This document shows, one piece after another, positions 44,044 through 55,077 of a DNA stretch of 64,000 bases. This stretch comes from Cytidiella melzeri. Its lineage: Eukaryota > Basidiomycota > Agaricomycetes > Polyporales > Irpicaceae. The translations under genes were made by a program, and so were the position numbers. The stretch lies in the NCBI GenBank assembly GCA_022592445.1, contig JABYQR010000052.1, positions 62,001-126,000 on the forward strand. Reading direction: 5' to 3'. Under the pieces are notes generated by a model. It worked only from the letters and a program-made list of their open reading frames with translations. It ran no database searches and was not told the origin of the DNA. Position 1 is the stretch's first letter; each line of letters starts with the position of its first letter.

Positions 44044-46001
44044 ACAAGTCGAGTTCGAGTCGTATATAGTACAAAGATTGTGATAAAAGTAAAACGATAA
44101 TCAGAGTCCAATTTTCCAACGCTGATTAAAGTAAAAGGTAGGGTTGAGTTGAAGTAGACGTTCTTTAGCAGGAGTTCAGTAAGCTTACCACTTTCCTGTT
44201 CCACCTCGAGTACCATGTCACCAGCGAGTTTCAAAACTAGTTGTTCTGAGTTGGCAACAGTCAGTACAATAGTTGGTACGGAGTGGACATTGAAAAGTAA
44301 GTCTCGATACGGCGTACAGTGTATAGTTGCGCCAGTATCAAGAATATGTACCGACTCGTCTGTTGACGAAGTCGCATACAGTGGAAGTAGAGTAGGAAAA
44401 GTAGTAGTAGTAAGCGAAGTACTTACGTGCATAGTGATGTCGGACTCAGAGAGAGCCGACACCCACGCGCTCTGGTTGCGACGAGGAGTAGTTGTCGACG
44501 GACCAGCAACAGCGGGAGTGGCAACAGCAGCGGCGGCAGTGGCAGCTTTGCCCTTGGCACCAGCAGCGACGGACTTCCGAGTGATACCCTTCCTCTTCAT
44601 TGCCTCCTTGGACTTCTCCGTCCAGGGCGAAGGGCAAGTAGGCGTCGTGTGGCCTGTCTCGTTGCAGTTGTAACACTTCATCTTCGAAGTGTCACGGACG
44701 GACTTCTCCTTAGAGTAAGGAGCGGCGGCCGCACGAGCGGAGGAAGTGGCTTTCGCCGGACGTTCGACACGTTTGTCGACTGCTGGCGACGCGGCGGATG
44801 AACCACCAGCGGGCCTATCACGAGGGACGAGGGTTGACGAACCCTTGGACCGAGAGCGGTCAAGTGGGTGAGCAAGTCGCCAGCTATGGAAGTCGCGGCG
44901 TAGCTCGACACTCAGTGAGATAGGGTTATAGTCGTACTTCTCGCCCGCAGGAGTACGGGAACACACGCCAGCCTCGTAGCTAGCGCGAGTATGCGCATAG
45001 GCGGGGGGAATGATGCCGACGAGGGCGGAGTAGAAGATATGCTGAGGGAATTCAATCCCGTTGGAGAGAATCTTCGAGTAAAGGTTGTGCGCTTCGTCGA
45101 GTAGTTTGTCCATTTCGTGGACAGGACGACGGAGGGAAAAGAGTTGGAAAATTTCGTTCGCATCCGACATAGTGGAAGTCGGCTCGAAACATTCGGAGAG
45201 TTTCTCCATGAGTCTGTGGGGCGCGGTCTCGTTGAGATAGTTCGCCATCACAGAGTCTGCGATGTGTCCGGCCAGGACGTTGAAGACGGCCCGTTGGACC
45301 TCTTGAGGAATGGTCAGACCACCCCTGTAGCTGTAGAAGTCAACGATAGTTGACATCGCAGTATCGACGCGGAATTTCCACATCGGCCAGGTATCGGGAC
45401 CTGTGAGTTTGCCAACGTCTGCGAAGGCTTTGTGGACGTCGCTAAGCGACATAGTATACTCCACATCGTGCTTTGGAGGTACGGAAAGGAGGGACGACAC
45501 CGCTCGCGCGGAGTCAGTAGGGCCAGATGGCGAGGGGGAAGGTGCACGATGGGCTCTGGGCAGTTTGCCCCTTCGCCTTTCGTGCGCCTCGTCGTCGTCC
45601 ATAGGATCGTTGCTGTCGTCTGACGATGGTTTAGTGGGGTGACGACGGGCAAAGTCGTCGCGGAGTGTGTCGAAAGGAGTGCGACGGCGATCAGAGGGGG
45701 GTGCTGAGACTCGTCGTGATGCCGTGACGCGGGCAGTGGGATGGTCGACGGCGGCAGAGGTAGAAGCGACGTTGGGAGTGTCGTCGGGAGGTGCAGGACC
45801 TGGGGTAACGGCGCGAGAAGCGGAAGACATTTGAGGTTGATGAGGAGGAGTAGGAGCAGGAGGAGGAGTTGGAGTAGGAGTGAAGACCGGGGTACGTCTC
45901 CTGCGAGTTGTACGAGGGATAGTGCCTCGAAGAAAGTTGGTTTGTTTTCGTTCGCGCGTAGAACGACGAGGTTGAGGCTGATCAGTGGGATCAGAGCTCA
46001 T
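43989..46001 (-). pseudogene. Copia gag and protease
   Basis: ATG at 46001. A basic, Pro-rich N-terminus (RRSTRERKQTNFLRG) is followed by the gag helical domain (SLSDVHKAFADVGKLTGPDT; LMEKLSECFEPTSTMSDANE), the zinc knuckle CYNCNETGHTTPTCP, an Ala-rich spacer, and a protease motif ILDTGATIHCT. The real coding frame leaves this ORF at a T-run near 44085. Confidence 0.92.
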
Positions 46002-46086
46002 CAACTAGTGGGCACGCGGCGGTTTAACCACCAACGGGCAGAGAGTGAGTGCAGATAGTAATATGAGTGAGGTAGTGAGCTTATCC

Positions 46087-46099
46087 GGGGCTCATAACC
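46087..46099 (-). other. Copia primer-binding site, initiator tRNA-Met anticodon arm
   Basis: Directly after the 5' LTR the element reads GGTTATGAGCCCC. Its complement GGGGCTCATAACC corresponds to the anticodon stem-loop of eukaryotic initiator tRNA-Met (GGGCUCAUAACC). This is the arrangement known for Drosophila copia, which is primed by a cleaved half tRNA. Confidence 0.75.
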
Positions 46100-46268
46100 T
46101 GTTAGAAGGCTATGAAAGTAGAGGAAAGTGTTGAGAGAGCAAGACTGAGAGGGATCACACAGTGGGAGTTGGGGATCAAAAGTGCATGTCGTTGCATTGA
46201 TCAGAGTAAGTCTTAAATACGGTAACTACGGCGCTAGTACGTTGCGCGTCTAAGTTTATAGTCGAACA
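46100..46268 (-). repeat. Copia 5' LTR
   Basis: 169 bp, the partner of 41086-41255. It has a T/A change in CTTAA(A/T)TACGG, a one- or two-base length change near TAAGT(AT)TTATAG, and an A/G change in the final GTC(A/G)AACA. Confidence 0.93.
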
Positions 46269-46597
46269 CACCTCGCAGCTCCGAGTCGCGACTGAGCTAG
46301 TTGAAGCTCCTTCGCAATTCATTTTTGTTGCTTCCAGCTGGGGTCCAACAACACTTGCGCACTGTAGAGAAGAACTGGGAGCACATTAGATATGTATAGC
46401 CGTCTCTTTCACGGGTAGTACTCGCAGACCGAGAACAATTCCGCTCTCGCTGAGTCAGGTGACCGTGTCACCGCGTGATGCATCCGCGTCTAGTCAGCCG
46501 CGTCACGTCATTACCAGGAGCGTCCTGACGGATCCCAGTTTTCCGCAGTTTCTCCATCTTCATCTTCTTCCTACAACCACCACCATCCATTTACACC
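46269..46597. promoter_or_regulatory. Promoter region of the I9 inhibitor gene
   Basis: Begins with the right CACCT target duplication and a short stretch that may still be LINE-derived. The inhibitor gene's leader follows. It is pyrimidine-rich before the ATG (CTCCATCTTCATCTTCTTCC). No clear TATA box seen. Confidence 0.45.
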
Positions 46598-47078
46598 ATG
46601 TCTGGAAGTATGCCATATACAGTGAACCACAGACATAGAGTAACTAATCGCTAATTGATCGTTTGCAGAGTACATCGTCGTCTTCAAGAACACCGCCACT
46701 CCCGACGAGATCAATCAGTATGCTTCGGAAGTTAACACCAACGGTGCGTGAGCTGTCCTTGAAAACCTCAACTTTACATGTCTCATGCTAAGTTAACTCG
46801 TCTCTTCTAGGCGGAACAGTCAGAGACGTCTGGACGGGTGGCATGAAGGTCCGTAGTGTTTTCCAAATGACCAATCAACATCTGACTTTGTGCAACGTAC
46901 AATTACTAGGGATTCTCCGCTGAGATCCCCCATCAGTACATGGCAACGCTGCAATCTCTGGTCGACGATGGTCCGATTGATTACATTGGTACGCACAGCA
47001 AAATCCTTTACCCCGTACGATCAGCACGAGCTTACCTCTCGTCTCGCAGAGGAAGACGGTGTCGTCACAACTCAGTAG
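46598..47078 (+). CDS. Subtilisin propeptide-like proteinase inhibitor (I9 family)
   Basis: Five exons: 46598-46607, 46669-46743, 46811-46848, 46910-46988 and 47050-47078, giving a 76-residue protein. The sequence KYIVVFKNTATPDEINQYAS, then VRDVWTGGMKGFSAEIPHQY, then IDYIEEDGVVTTQ is the inhibitor I9 fold, as in subtilisin propeptides, yeast Pbi2 and mushroom proteinase A inhibitor. There is no signal peptide, so it is expected to be cytosolic or vacuolar, restraining serine proteases. All introns are GT...AG and the frame is intact. A Copia element ends about 330 bp upstream. Confidence 0.92.
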
Positions 47079-47527
47079 AAAGTCTCCCCGATAGGACCAC
47101 GACCTCCAATGTACAAGCGACAGTATTTCGCAGAAGTAGCAATCATGTAGCTCTATCAGAGGACGTCTTGAGTAATGTAATCCACCGTAATTGCCTACGC
47201 AATTGCAGAACAAATCGTAGCCGAGTACCTCACAAAAGATTGATGTATTGCAACGAACGTCAACAGTATGCTAAAGGATCGCAGAACTTTATATTAGTTC
47301 ATCTAGGGTAAGATAGGAAAGAGTTCGACGGATGGGGAGGGTATATCCACAGGAGAGCAGTCGAGATACGTCGTGAGAGAAGTCGTAACAAGTCGTAACA
47401 AGATATGCGAATATGTGTCCAAACAGCCAGAAAGGATGTCCAAAGATATGCGTATGATAGAGAAAGGCGAACATGCAAGTGAATGCAGAGGCACAAAAGA
47501 GACAGGGCAAGGACAGAGGTACACCAT
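47079..47527. other. Convergent intergenic region
   Basis: 3' flanks of the I9 inhibitor (+) and the unknown protein (-). The short frames present overlap both 3' ends and have no domain. Confidence 0.5.
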
Positions 47528-49508
47528 TCAGGCAGCATAAGTTCTCTCACTCTCAGAGCTGCTCGCCTTAGAGATCCCAGAAGCTGTGGGCGTAGGCGGC
47601 ACAACGGCAACAATAGGAACCTCGGTGTGCGCAGCAGTGGCTTCGTCGATATCGACAGGTGTCTCGTCGACGGGAGCAACCTTTGCAGGTTCCTCTGTGT
47701 CGCTGAAGCCAGCTGAATGGAGCTCCAACGGGGGTAGAAGCGAGGGAGGAGAACCGGGCCGAGAAGGAGGCATGTGCGGCGACTGCACCGGTGACGCGGG
47801 ATCTGCAGTCTCGGGAGCATGGTCAGGATCTTCAGAGGGCGCTGGCTGGATGTTCACTATGGGGGCCGGGGTGAAGTCCCATGGTCGAGGGACCAGAGCG
47901 ACGGGTACAAGCCTGCAACAAAACAAGAAATAAAATCAGCACCAAAGCCAGCAATGCTTCCATCCAAGTAAGCTCACCATGTAGCGGCGCAGACAACACC
48001 CTTTCCCTCATCTTGTGACTTGATCATGTTGAACTCAGCATCGACGTACTGAGATATGTAGCGAACGAAAGGAAGGATCTCGCGAACACCATTGTTAACG
48101 GCAGCAAGCGCAGTTAGAACATTGATGACGGAGTGAGCGATGGAAGGTGCTTGCTGTATGTAGCATTACCGGTTAGAGGCGGCTACCGATTGAAATGAGA
48201 AAGTAACTGACGCTCAGGTATTTAATCGACGGAGGAGGTAGAGCCAGCTCAAAGCCCCACCAGTCTGTAGCCATCCGTTAACGATCTTTTCTCGTGCTCG
48301 AGCTAGTACACTTACAGGTCAGAACAGATATTCTGTCTGTCGGAGGATGAATACCTAAACCCGACATGAGTACTGAGTACGGACAACGCAAATACATATA
48401 CCCAAGCGATCGTACCAGTATGATCGGGCAATATGGACTTTCCCGTCGCATACCCCAAAGCCATGAGTTGGGGAGTGACTTGCTCAATGCCATCTATGAC
48501 GGTCTTCGCAGTTGGGATTGCCCCACTCAGAATACCAACGCCGTCGCCTGGTTCACCTAATCCAAAGTTTGGCGCGGCGAACAAGCTTACGGCGTCGATC
48601 TGGGCAAATACCGCCTGCACTTGGGACAGCGGAGAGGTGTATACACTGCCGATGATATACGAGGCATCGTTCCCACTCGTGTCGGATTGCGTGAGTTTGG
48701 AGAAGTGTTTCTCGTCGGCTTCGGTATCGGTGTAAGGTAGGCATACGGCATGAATGGGCACCGCAGCGGCTAGCGTGCGGTGTTCCTCCTCACCGTTCTC
48801 CTTGCTAGGGAGAGTTTCAGCGTATGACGGCAAGGACCGCAGCTGAGTAATGACCCTGTTGGCCGTCTTCGGGTTTAGCAGCTGGGACTTCACCTTCTCG
48901 ATCTTAGGCTTCGATACTGGCTTGGCCTTCGCGTTGGGCAGCATGATGCCATTGGGACCAATGATGAGCGAGCGAACAATGACAGCAGACTCTTTTGCCT
49001 TCTTGTCTGCGCTGGAGACGCGAACGGCACGCTTCGCTCTGTCCTCCGCAACCTGCGACTTCTTCTTCTGTTCCTTCTCCAAAGACAGCGCATGTTTATG
49101 TTCTTCTGCATCTTGACTGTTGAGAAATTTGAATGAAAGTGGGCGGAATGAGAGGCGGCGTTGCTTCTGAGGTGGTACGGTAGGACGTGTCAGCTCGGTA
49201 GCAGGGTCATGCGAAACCTGAGTCGCTGGGACGGTCGACACTGCTGCAGAGGACACAGCTTCATCGTTCGTAGTAGCCGTCTGAGGATCATCCGAGGAGT
49301 AAATGGAGACGGAAGGACGAGCGTTCGCAGCTGGTAGCAGGTCAAGCTCTGCGGCGCCAGCTGCTGGCGAACTACTGGCGGCGTTATCGGTCGTCTGTTC
49401 TGCCTCTAGCGCATGTTCAGGTGCGGGCTGTTCCGCCTCCTCCACCTCCTTCGTAGCTACGTCGACCTCCGATGACCTGCTGGATACGCGGTTGATGAAG
49501 GAGAGCAT
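47528..49508 (-). CDS. Conserved fungal protein of unknown function
   Basis: The long first exon (49508 to about 48416) encodes a low-complexity Ala/Glu/Ser/Thr/Pro-rich N-terminus. A basic region (QKQRRLSFRPLSFKFLNS; DRAKRAVRVSSADKKAKE) and SLIIGPNGIMLPNAKAKPV follow. A more structured part comes next (SQVQAVFAQIDAVSLFAAPN; PQLMALGYATGKSILPDHT). A 39-bp exon (48354-48316, GIHPPTDRISVLT) and an exon from 48264 (YWWGFELALPPPSIKYLS) continue. Then come SIAHSVINVLTALAAVNNGV, FVRYISQYVDAEFNMIK and GKGVVCAATWLVP, and a Pro/Ser-rich acidic tail. The ATG at 49508 was chosen because an upstream in-frame codon is GTG. The globular C-terminal half looks conserved, but I cannot name the family. Confidence 0.72.
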
Positions 49509-52500
49509 GCTGCTCACGGTGGTTGGGAGAGGAAGCGAGAGGGAACTGGGTGAGCTGTGAGTGACATGGGGTTCTTATCCATTTCCCATTTGGGGCGATT
49601 CACAGGAATTCACGCGACGATGTCACAAACGCGACTGTCACACACTCAGTACTCATCGCTGCTGATGGGAAGCTGGGAGCTATTTCTCTGAACCGCTCTC
49701 CGACTCGAGGAGCACCGACCTTGCGAGTTTCTTCCTACCATAACGTCTTCGTTGAGTTCCCCACCTTTCAGCTCTTGTACCCTACGCTTCCTCAGCATGC
49801 CATGCGACGACGTTCCTTCTCCCTCGCCCTCTCGCACTTTCCCCTAGCACACTTACTATGGGACTTCACTCCACCACTGGCCAGTTTGCTGACTTAGCTT
49901 GTGTTTCGGAAGGGCTTCGAACCGCGAAGGCTGCGCATCTGCTTGCTGACCAGGGCAATGTGTATTACCCGAATTCTCCCATAGCCCCCGTGTACGTAGT
50001 GTTATCCTACTGCCCCTGCTTATAGTTCTGACATATTCATTCTGAATGGTGCAGAGTCCACTCTGTTTAGAGTCCGATGATATGCTAGGAACCTATTCCG
50101 CCCTCATGTGTTGGTGAATCTTCCTTGCGCTCGAGATGTTCGGCTGTAGAGTACGCCTGCATCCCAACCACGCACGTCCTTTGCCTTTGTGGTGAAATGG
50201 ATGAGCGGCATATTTGCTGATTTCAACCGTCTTGGGGTTGATCACAGCTGTCCAGTGATGCGTTCGTCAAGCCGATCCTCATTTGCCGCAACACTCGCCG
50301 TCAATAAAGGACTCGTCGAGCACGGAGTGGATGCCCTATTCTATCTTTTGTCCACCTTTCCCGGCATCTTGTCTTTACTAAGCGGAAGTTCTTCAGCTCG
50401 CGAAAAAAAAAGCGACGTAGCCTCCTGCATGTCGACGAGTCCAATTTCCTCTACTCTGCTCTGCAACTGTGTTTCTCTGTGTGCTCGCATATTTTAGAGC
50501 TCGATGTAGCTCGAAAGGAGTAGAGCAAAGCTTTATCCCGTGTCATCGACTCACAGCTTGAGTAAGACCTCCGCTGCTGCAGAAGCAATGACTTCCGAGA
50601 ATTGTGGGCTCATTGAAAGGCATCTGAGCTTGAGGGTACGGTTGAGAATGTTGAGAATGTAATGTACCATGTCAATGAGTCGCTAGATATTCGACAAACA
50701 TAGCATTGAAAGTGCCGACTTCCCAATCGTTCCCACCAGATATGGAAATAACCAACTTTTGATACTAACAACTGCAAATACGTTCAATTTGGAGGTCTTG
50801 ACGTTCACTGAATGCATATCCTCGCTATTAACCATTATGAGGAGTTCGACAGTGCCAATTTTCAATACCCGCTCGATCTGCGAAAGCCTACTGTATGGCC
50901 TCCCGCACATTGACGGTAAGGTTGTCAACATGGAGGACTGTCGACGCTGGAAATCCATAGCGACGTCCACCTTGCGCCTTCATGCAATTGGAGCTTGCTT
51001 TGCGCACCGCTCAAAGTCCGGAGACGGTCTGCGATGTGACGGATATCCGGACGTCGCCTGTTATGCTGCAGCTATGCTATTTGCCGAAGGACCAGGGTAC
51101 TATCTGAGCGCAACATGCGGAAATTGATGACGTCGACACGTATAATGACAGATTTAAGCACATCTAGACGTTCGCCGAAGCAATGAAAATGAGCGACACG
51201 AACCCAATCTTAGGACAATCTCCGTCGGGCACCTTGTCGCAAAGACAGGCGTCTTAGACCACAGACGGCCACTGTTTTCCTTGAGAGGGAGGCGACCGCC
51301 TAGGATATTCACTTTGAAATGAAGGATGCAGCAGGCTGGGCAACCTGAGCGAAGCATCACGATTCTATCGCCCATGGATGAGATTCCCCTCGTGTTTGCC
51401 CTCCCACACAGCTTGTTGTTCTGATATAGGGACACTGGTGGTAGGTCCTGATGCGCCACCAGGTGGGTAGCCGTGTCCGACGAAGAGGATCGCGTCCTTG
51501 AAAAAACGTTGCATGGACCATGTTTGGCGAGATCGTGGTTGTATACGGTAGACAACAAATTGTATGCCAGAAATTCAAGATAGATGTCCTTCGCGCTTTC
51601 TTCAGGGCATCGACACGCGCAGAACCAACGCCAGGCTACCGGGGAAGCCGTAAGTGACGCCACGAGGGGTCAGAACAGGGTACAAACTCACATAAAAAGT
51701 CTGTGAAGGTCGCAGACCCAAACCGTAATCTACGTGGTCTGGAGTTGTCCTGGCAAGTGACTGACACGACAGGAGTAGTCTTGAAGTAAGAGCTCTTCGT
51801 CGTCCTTCCAGTACTGGTCAAAAGATTCTTTGAATATCGCTGGATCGTCGTAGCCGTATATCCTGCGTGATGCAATGACCAATTCCGATGGAGGGTTTAC
51901 CAAAGAGATGTGCGTTGAGATAACGCGACGAGGTGATCTGTGTGCGCATGCGTTATCCATGCAGTATCGATGTGAGCGACGCCACAGCCTTGAACAAGGT
52001 TACCTGAGTGACGGCCAAGTCATGATTATCTACAACGAAGCTTGGCAGGTCGTGCATAGACTCGCTGAGCCAGTACCTGAGGCAAGATGATAGTCCAGTA
52101 CACGGTCGACAATGGCTGGCTAATGCGTTTGTGGACTGACGGCGACGTACTGCCACGTGCCGGTCATCCTTTCAGAACAAAGAGTAGTCTTCCGAGTTCA
52201 AGAATCCTTCGTGACAGACATTCGGTTGCACGCGAAGTGTCGCTTTTGCTTGAGTATCATGAGTGAGAGCGGATGGCTAGCGCACAAACAGGGGCCATGG
52301 TGCGCCGAGAGCGGACGGGGACGGAGAAGAGCTGAAGACGGGCGGGCGGCGGGCGGCATCGCGGAGACAGGTGACGCATTGCCGGCCACTCGAAGGCCCA
52401 ACCAGTTATACACAGAACTGTGCTATTGCCACAAAATCCGAATGCAAGAGTGCGCATGCGACAGTCGGATAGCAGCAGTGCTTCAATCCTCCGAATTGCA

Positions 52501-53084
52501 GGAGAATGACTTGTGCGTGTACCCCTAACTCCGTGGAACTGCAGAGCTCTAGAAGCCCGAATTCCGAATAGGGTGCCACCCAATTCCGAATTGAACGTTT
52601 GGGGGCAGCATCACGAACGTCCTCGTCTTCCAGCTCTCTTCGCCTCGAGGGCGGATTTCTCTGCATTCTGCATGTTTTTGGATGTTGTGGGTGCCAGTGG
52701 GTGTGGTACATATGTTTGGAGAAGGAGGGATGAAATTCGAGCGCTATTTGAACGCCTAATCTCAGTCGGCGTTGCGGTCGGCTCATGGCGGAAATCCATC
52801 AAAACCTTATCCAGGATATTCGGAATGCATGTTGACAGCTGTTACTTTTTTGTTACGTCGACAGTTTTTTGTGGGTTCTCAGCCAATCGGATTGCTTGAA
52901 ACACTGTTTGTAGTCCGCCCACTCGAAATTAGTCTCAAACTATTGGCCCAAAATTTAATGTCCGACCGGGTCATGCCTCCCTGCAGCCGCTGCTGGTTCC
53001 GGCCTAGCAGGTCATATAAGTACCACCCATAAACACACCAAGAATGCTAGCCAAGCCCCCTCCCCCGACTCGTATATCCTCCGT
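49509..53084. other. Gene-poor 3.6-kb region with ORF remnants
   Basis: No gene can be supported. On the minus strand at 50670-51000 there are fragments in changing frames (LHEGARWTSLWISSVD; ISGGNDWEVGTFNAMFVEYL). At 51730-51960 there is an ATG-started frame (SRRIYGYDDPAIFKESFDQY). They may be decayed genes; I could not connect them by splice sites or name a family. The right edge (52950-53084) is the SSU1-like promoter, with CATATAAGT near 53014. Confidence 0.4.
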
Positions 53085-54524
53085 ATGTCTATCATACTAC
53101 CGCACTCCCAGTGGAAGTCTTGGCGCGACAGGGTCCGGTATGTATTGCCCCTGTACTCTTCTAGCGATACCACTCACGTATCCTTACAGCCACTTCACCT
53201 GGGCATGGCACGCAGTAATCATGGGTACTGGCGTAGTTTCCGCCTTGCTCCATCTATTCCCTTACAACAACGGCTGTCTTGCTCTCAAGATCATTGCCCT
53301 CATATTTTTCCTGCTGAACCTGGCCCTTTTTGTGTTCGTATGCACGATGACTGTCGCGCGATATTCGCTCTTCCCAGAGGTAAGCATTATCGCACGCGCC
53401 CTGCATCTAGCTTGCTGACAATCATCTCTCATAAGATTTGGGGCATGATGATCGTGCACCCTGCACAAAGTCTGTTCATCGGCTGCTTCCCCATGGGTGC
53501 TGCAACGCTCATCAACGCCGGTCTTGTAAGAATCACCTCTTTCTAGAGTGTAGCCTATCACTAACTGAGATATCGTCAGAACGTGCACCAGGACTGGTCA
53601 AGTGGCGGCACCGCCGGTAACGGGTTTCTCTGGGCCCTGTGGGGCTTCTGGTGGCTCGACTCTGCGGTGTCTTACGCGATCGCATTCGGGATGATGTACG
53701 CGATGATGATTCACCAGGATCACTCTCTCGCAAAAATGAATGCGACATGGCTTCTGCCGTTCGTCCCCCTCATTGTCGCGTCGTCTACAGGCGGTCTTCT
53801 GTCAAACGTCATCAAGGAACACTCGCACACGCTCGCCCTCGTCACAGTTGGTTTCTCCTTCACCATGGTCATCATGGGCCTTTCCTTCGCGCTCATGTTC
53901 ATCACCATCTACTGCACTCGTCTCATCACCGCAGGCCCTCCAGACGCTGGCTTGATACTTTCCGCGTTCGTCGTGCTCGGTCCCCTAGGCCAGGGCGGTT
54001 TCTCTTTACTCGTGAACGGGCAAGACCTCTCTCTCCTGCTCCCACTTCACATTGGCACCGACTTCCCGCAAAGCGCGCTTGCGGGACAGATGATCTTCGC
54101 GGGCTGCTTCATCGGCGGTTACGTCCTATGGAGCATGGGCTTCGCATGGATCATGATTGCGCTTATCTCCATCTGGCACGTAGGGCGCACGAACAAGCTG
54201 CCATTCTCGCTGGCGTACTGGGGCCTCATTTTCCCGAACGGGACGTTTGCGTTGTTGTCAGTTCAGCTCTCAAAGGTGCTCGACAGCGGCTTCTTCCGCG
54301 CATTCGGTGCGGCGTGGTCGTGCGTCGTGTTCACGCTTTGGGTCACCGTCTTCATCCGTAGCATCCCCGCGTTCATCGATGGCTCGATGTTCAAGGCGCC
54401 GTATGTCATCGACAATATCGTGCAGCCTGCGCTGCCATTCGACCTGGAGAGAACGGGCTCGGTGCCATCTAGTAGCTCAATAACAGCGAACAACAGCACA
54501 ACGGACACATCTGCCAAAAAATGA
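53085..54524 (+). CDS. SSU1: SSU1-type sulfite efflux transporter (TDT family)
   Basis: Plasma-membrane transporter of the tellurite-resistance/dicarboxylate (TDT) family, in fungi usually sulfite efflux. Exons start at ATG 53085 (MSIILPHSQWKSWRDRVR) and are joined by three introns: near 53137-53190, after SLFPE near 53380, and near 53526-53579. About ten membrane spans: FTWAWHAVIMGTGVVSALLH, KIIALIFFLLNLALFVFVCT, WLLPFVPLIVASSTGGLLSN and others. Family landmarks match Ssu1: WGMMIVHPAQSLFIG, FPMGAATLINAGL, FWWLDSAVSYAIAFGM, LGPLGQGGFSLL and YWGLIFPNGTFALLSVQL. The C-terminus is a Ser/Thr-rich tail. A small out-of-frame ATG at 53044 precedes the start. A dicarboxylate role (Mae1-like) is less likely from these motifs. 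Confidence 0.9.
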
Positions 54525-55077
54525 CACAAATGCTCGATATGATGGTCTTTGTCGCTTCCCCTTGGGGTTGATTCGTGTATTGTAGCATTCACTATTTTAA
54601 CGACCTGGCTGTCACACATACCATAATTCTCTCCGCTAGATCATAGACATTTATGTAACAGTATTATGATACATATCACGGGAGGTGTATGGATGCAATC
54701 CTTCATAAGTCTTACCTAATGCTGCGCGTGTGAGGGTGGCGAGTGAATAGTAGCTTTTCATTCAATCCAAACGTACATTATGTACTTGTTGAAGTGACAG
54801 CCACCACTCAAGCGCTGCAGACATGGGATTGAGCACAGTCAAAGGCATAAAGCTGATGGACTCCACAGCCTGAGAATGGCGACGATTGGACCTTCAGCTG
54901 GCGTTGAAGAGCCTGAGATTGCTCAATTCATCAATTGCCAAAATTGGGAAGTCACTTGTGATGGAAGTTGCCGAATGACAACGGTCATGTTTGTGTCGAC
55001 TCTGTCGAGGTCAGTGTTTCGAGGGCACAAACACTGCTTTAAACATCTACTTACGGCTTAAGATTGGCTTAGCAAAC
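54525..55077. other. Intergenic, SSU1-like / F-box
   Basis: 553 bp between two plus-strand genes. A 61-codon frame at 54876-55061 has no domain; the promoter of the F-box gene is expected here. Nothing else seen. Confidence 0.45.

Larger units (their letters stand above)
41086..46268 (-). mobile_element. Ty1/Copia retrotransposon with LTRs and CACCT target duplication
   Basis: A 5,183-bp element in minus orientation. LTRs are at 41086-41255 and 46100-46268 (TG...CA); target duplication CACCT is at 41081-41085 and 46269-46273. The order gag - protease - integrase - reverse transcriptase - RNase H is the Copia order. Four frame breaks of one base divide the polyprotein. The LTRs differ at about three positions. 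The primer site matches initiator tRNA-Met anticodon-arm sequence. It is inserted in a LINE remnant and its 5' LTR end lies about 330 bp from the next host gene. Confidence 0.93.

Noticed and set aside
48262..48274. Separate gene starting at an ATG near 48274
   Set aside because: The frame from this ATG (MATDWWGF...) is better explained as intron end plus exon: a GT donor at 48315 and an AG before 48264 join it in frame to the upstream exon.
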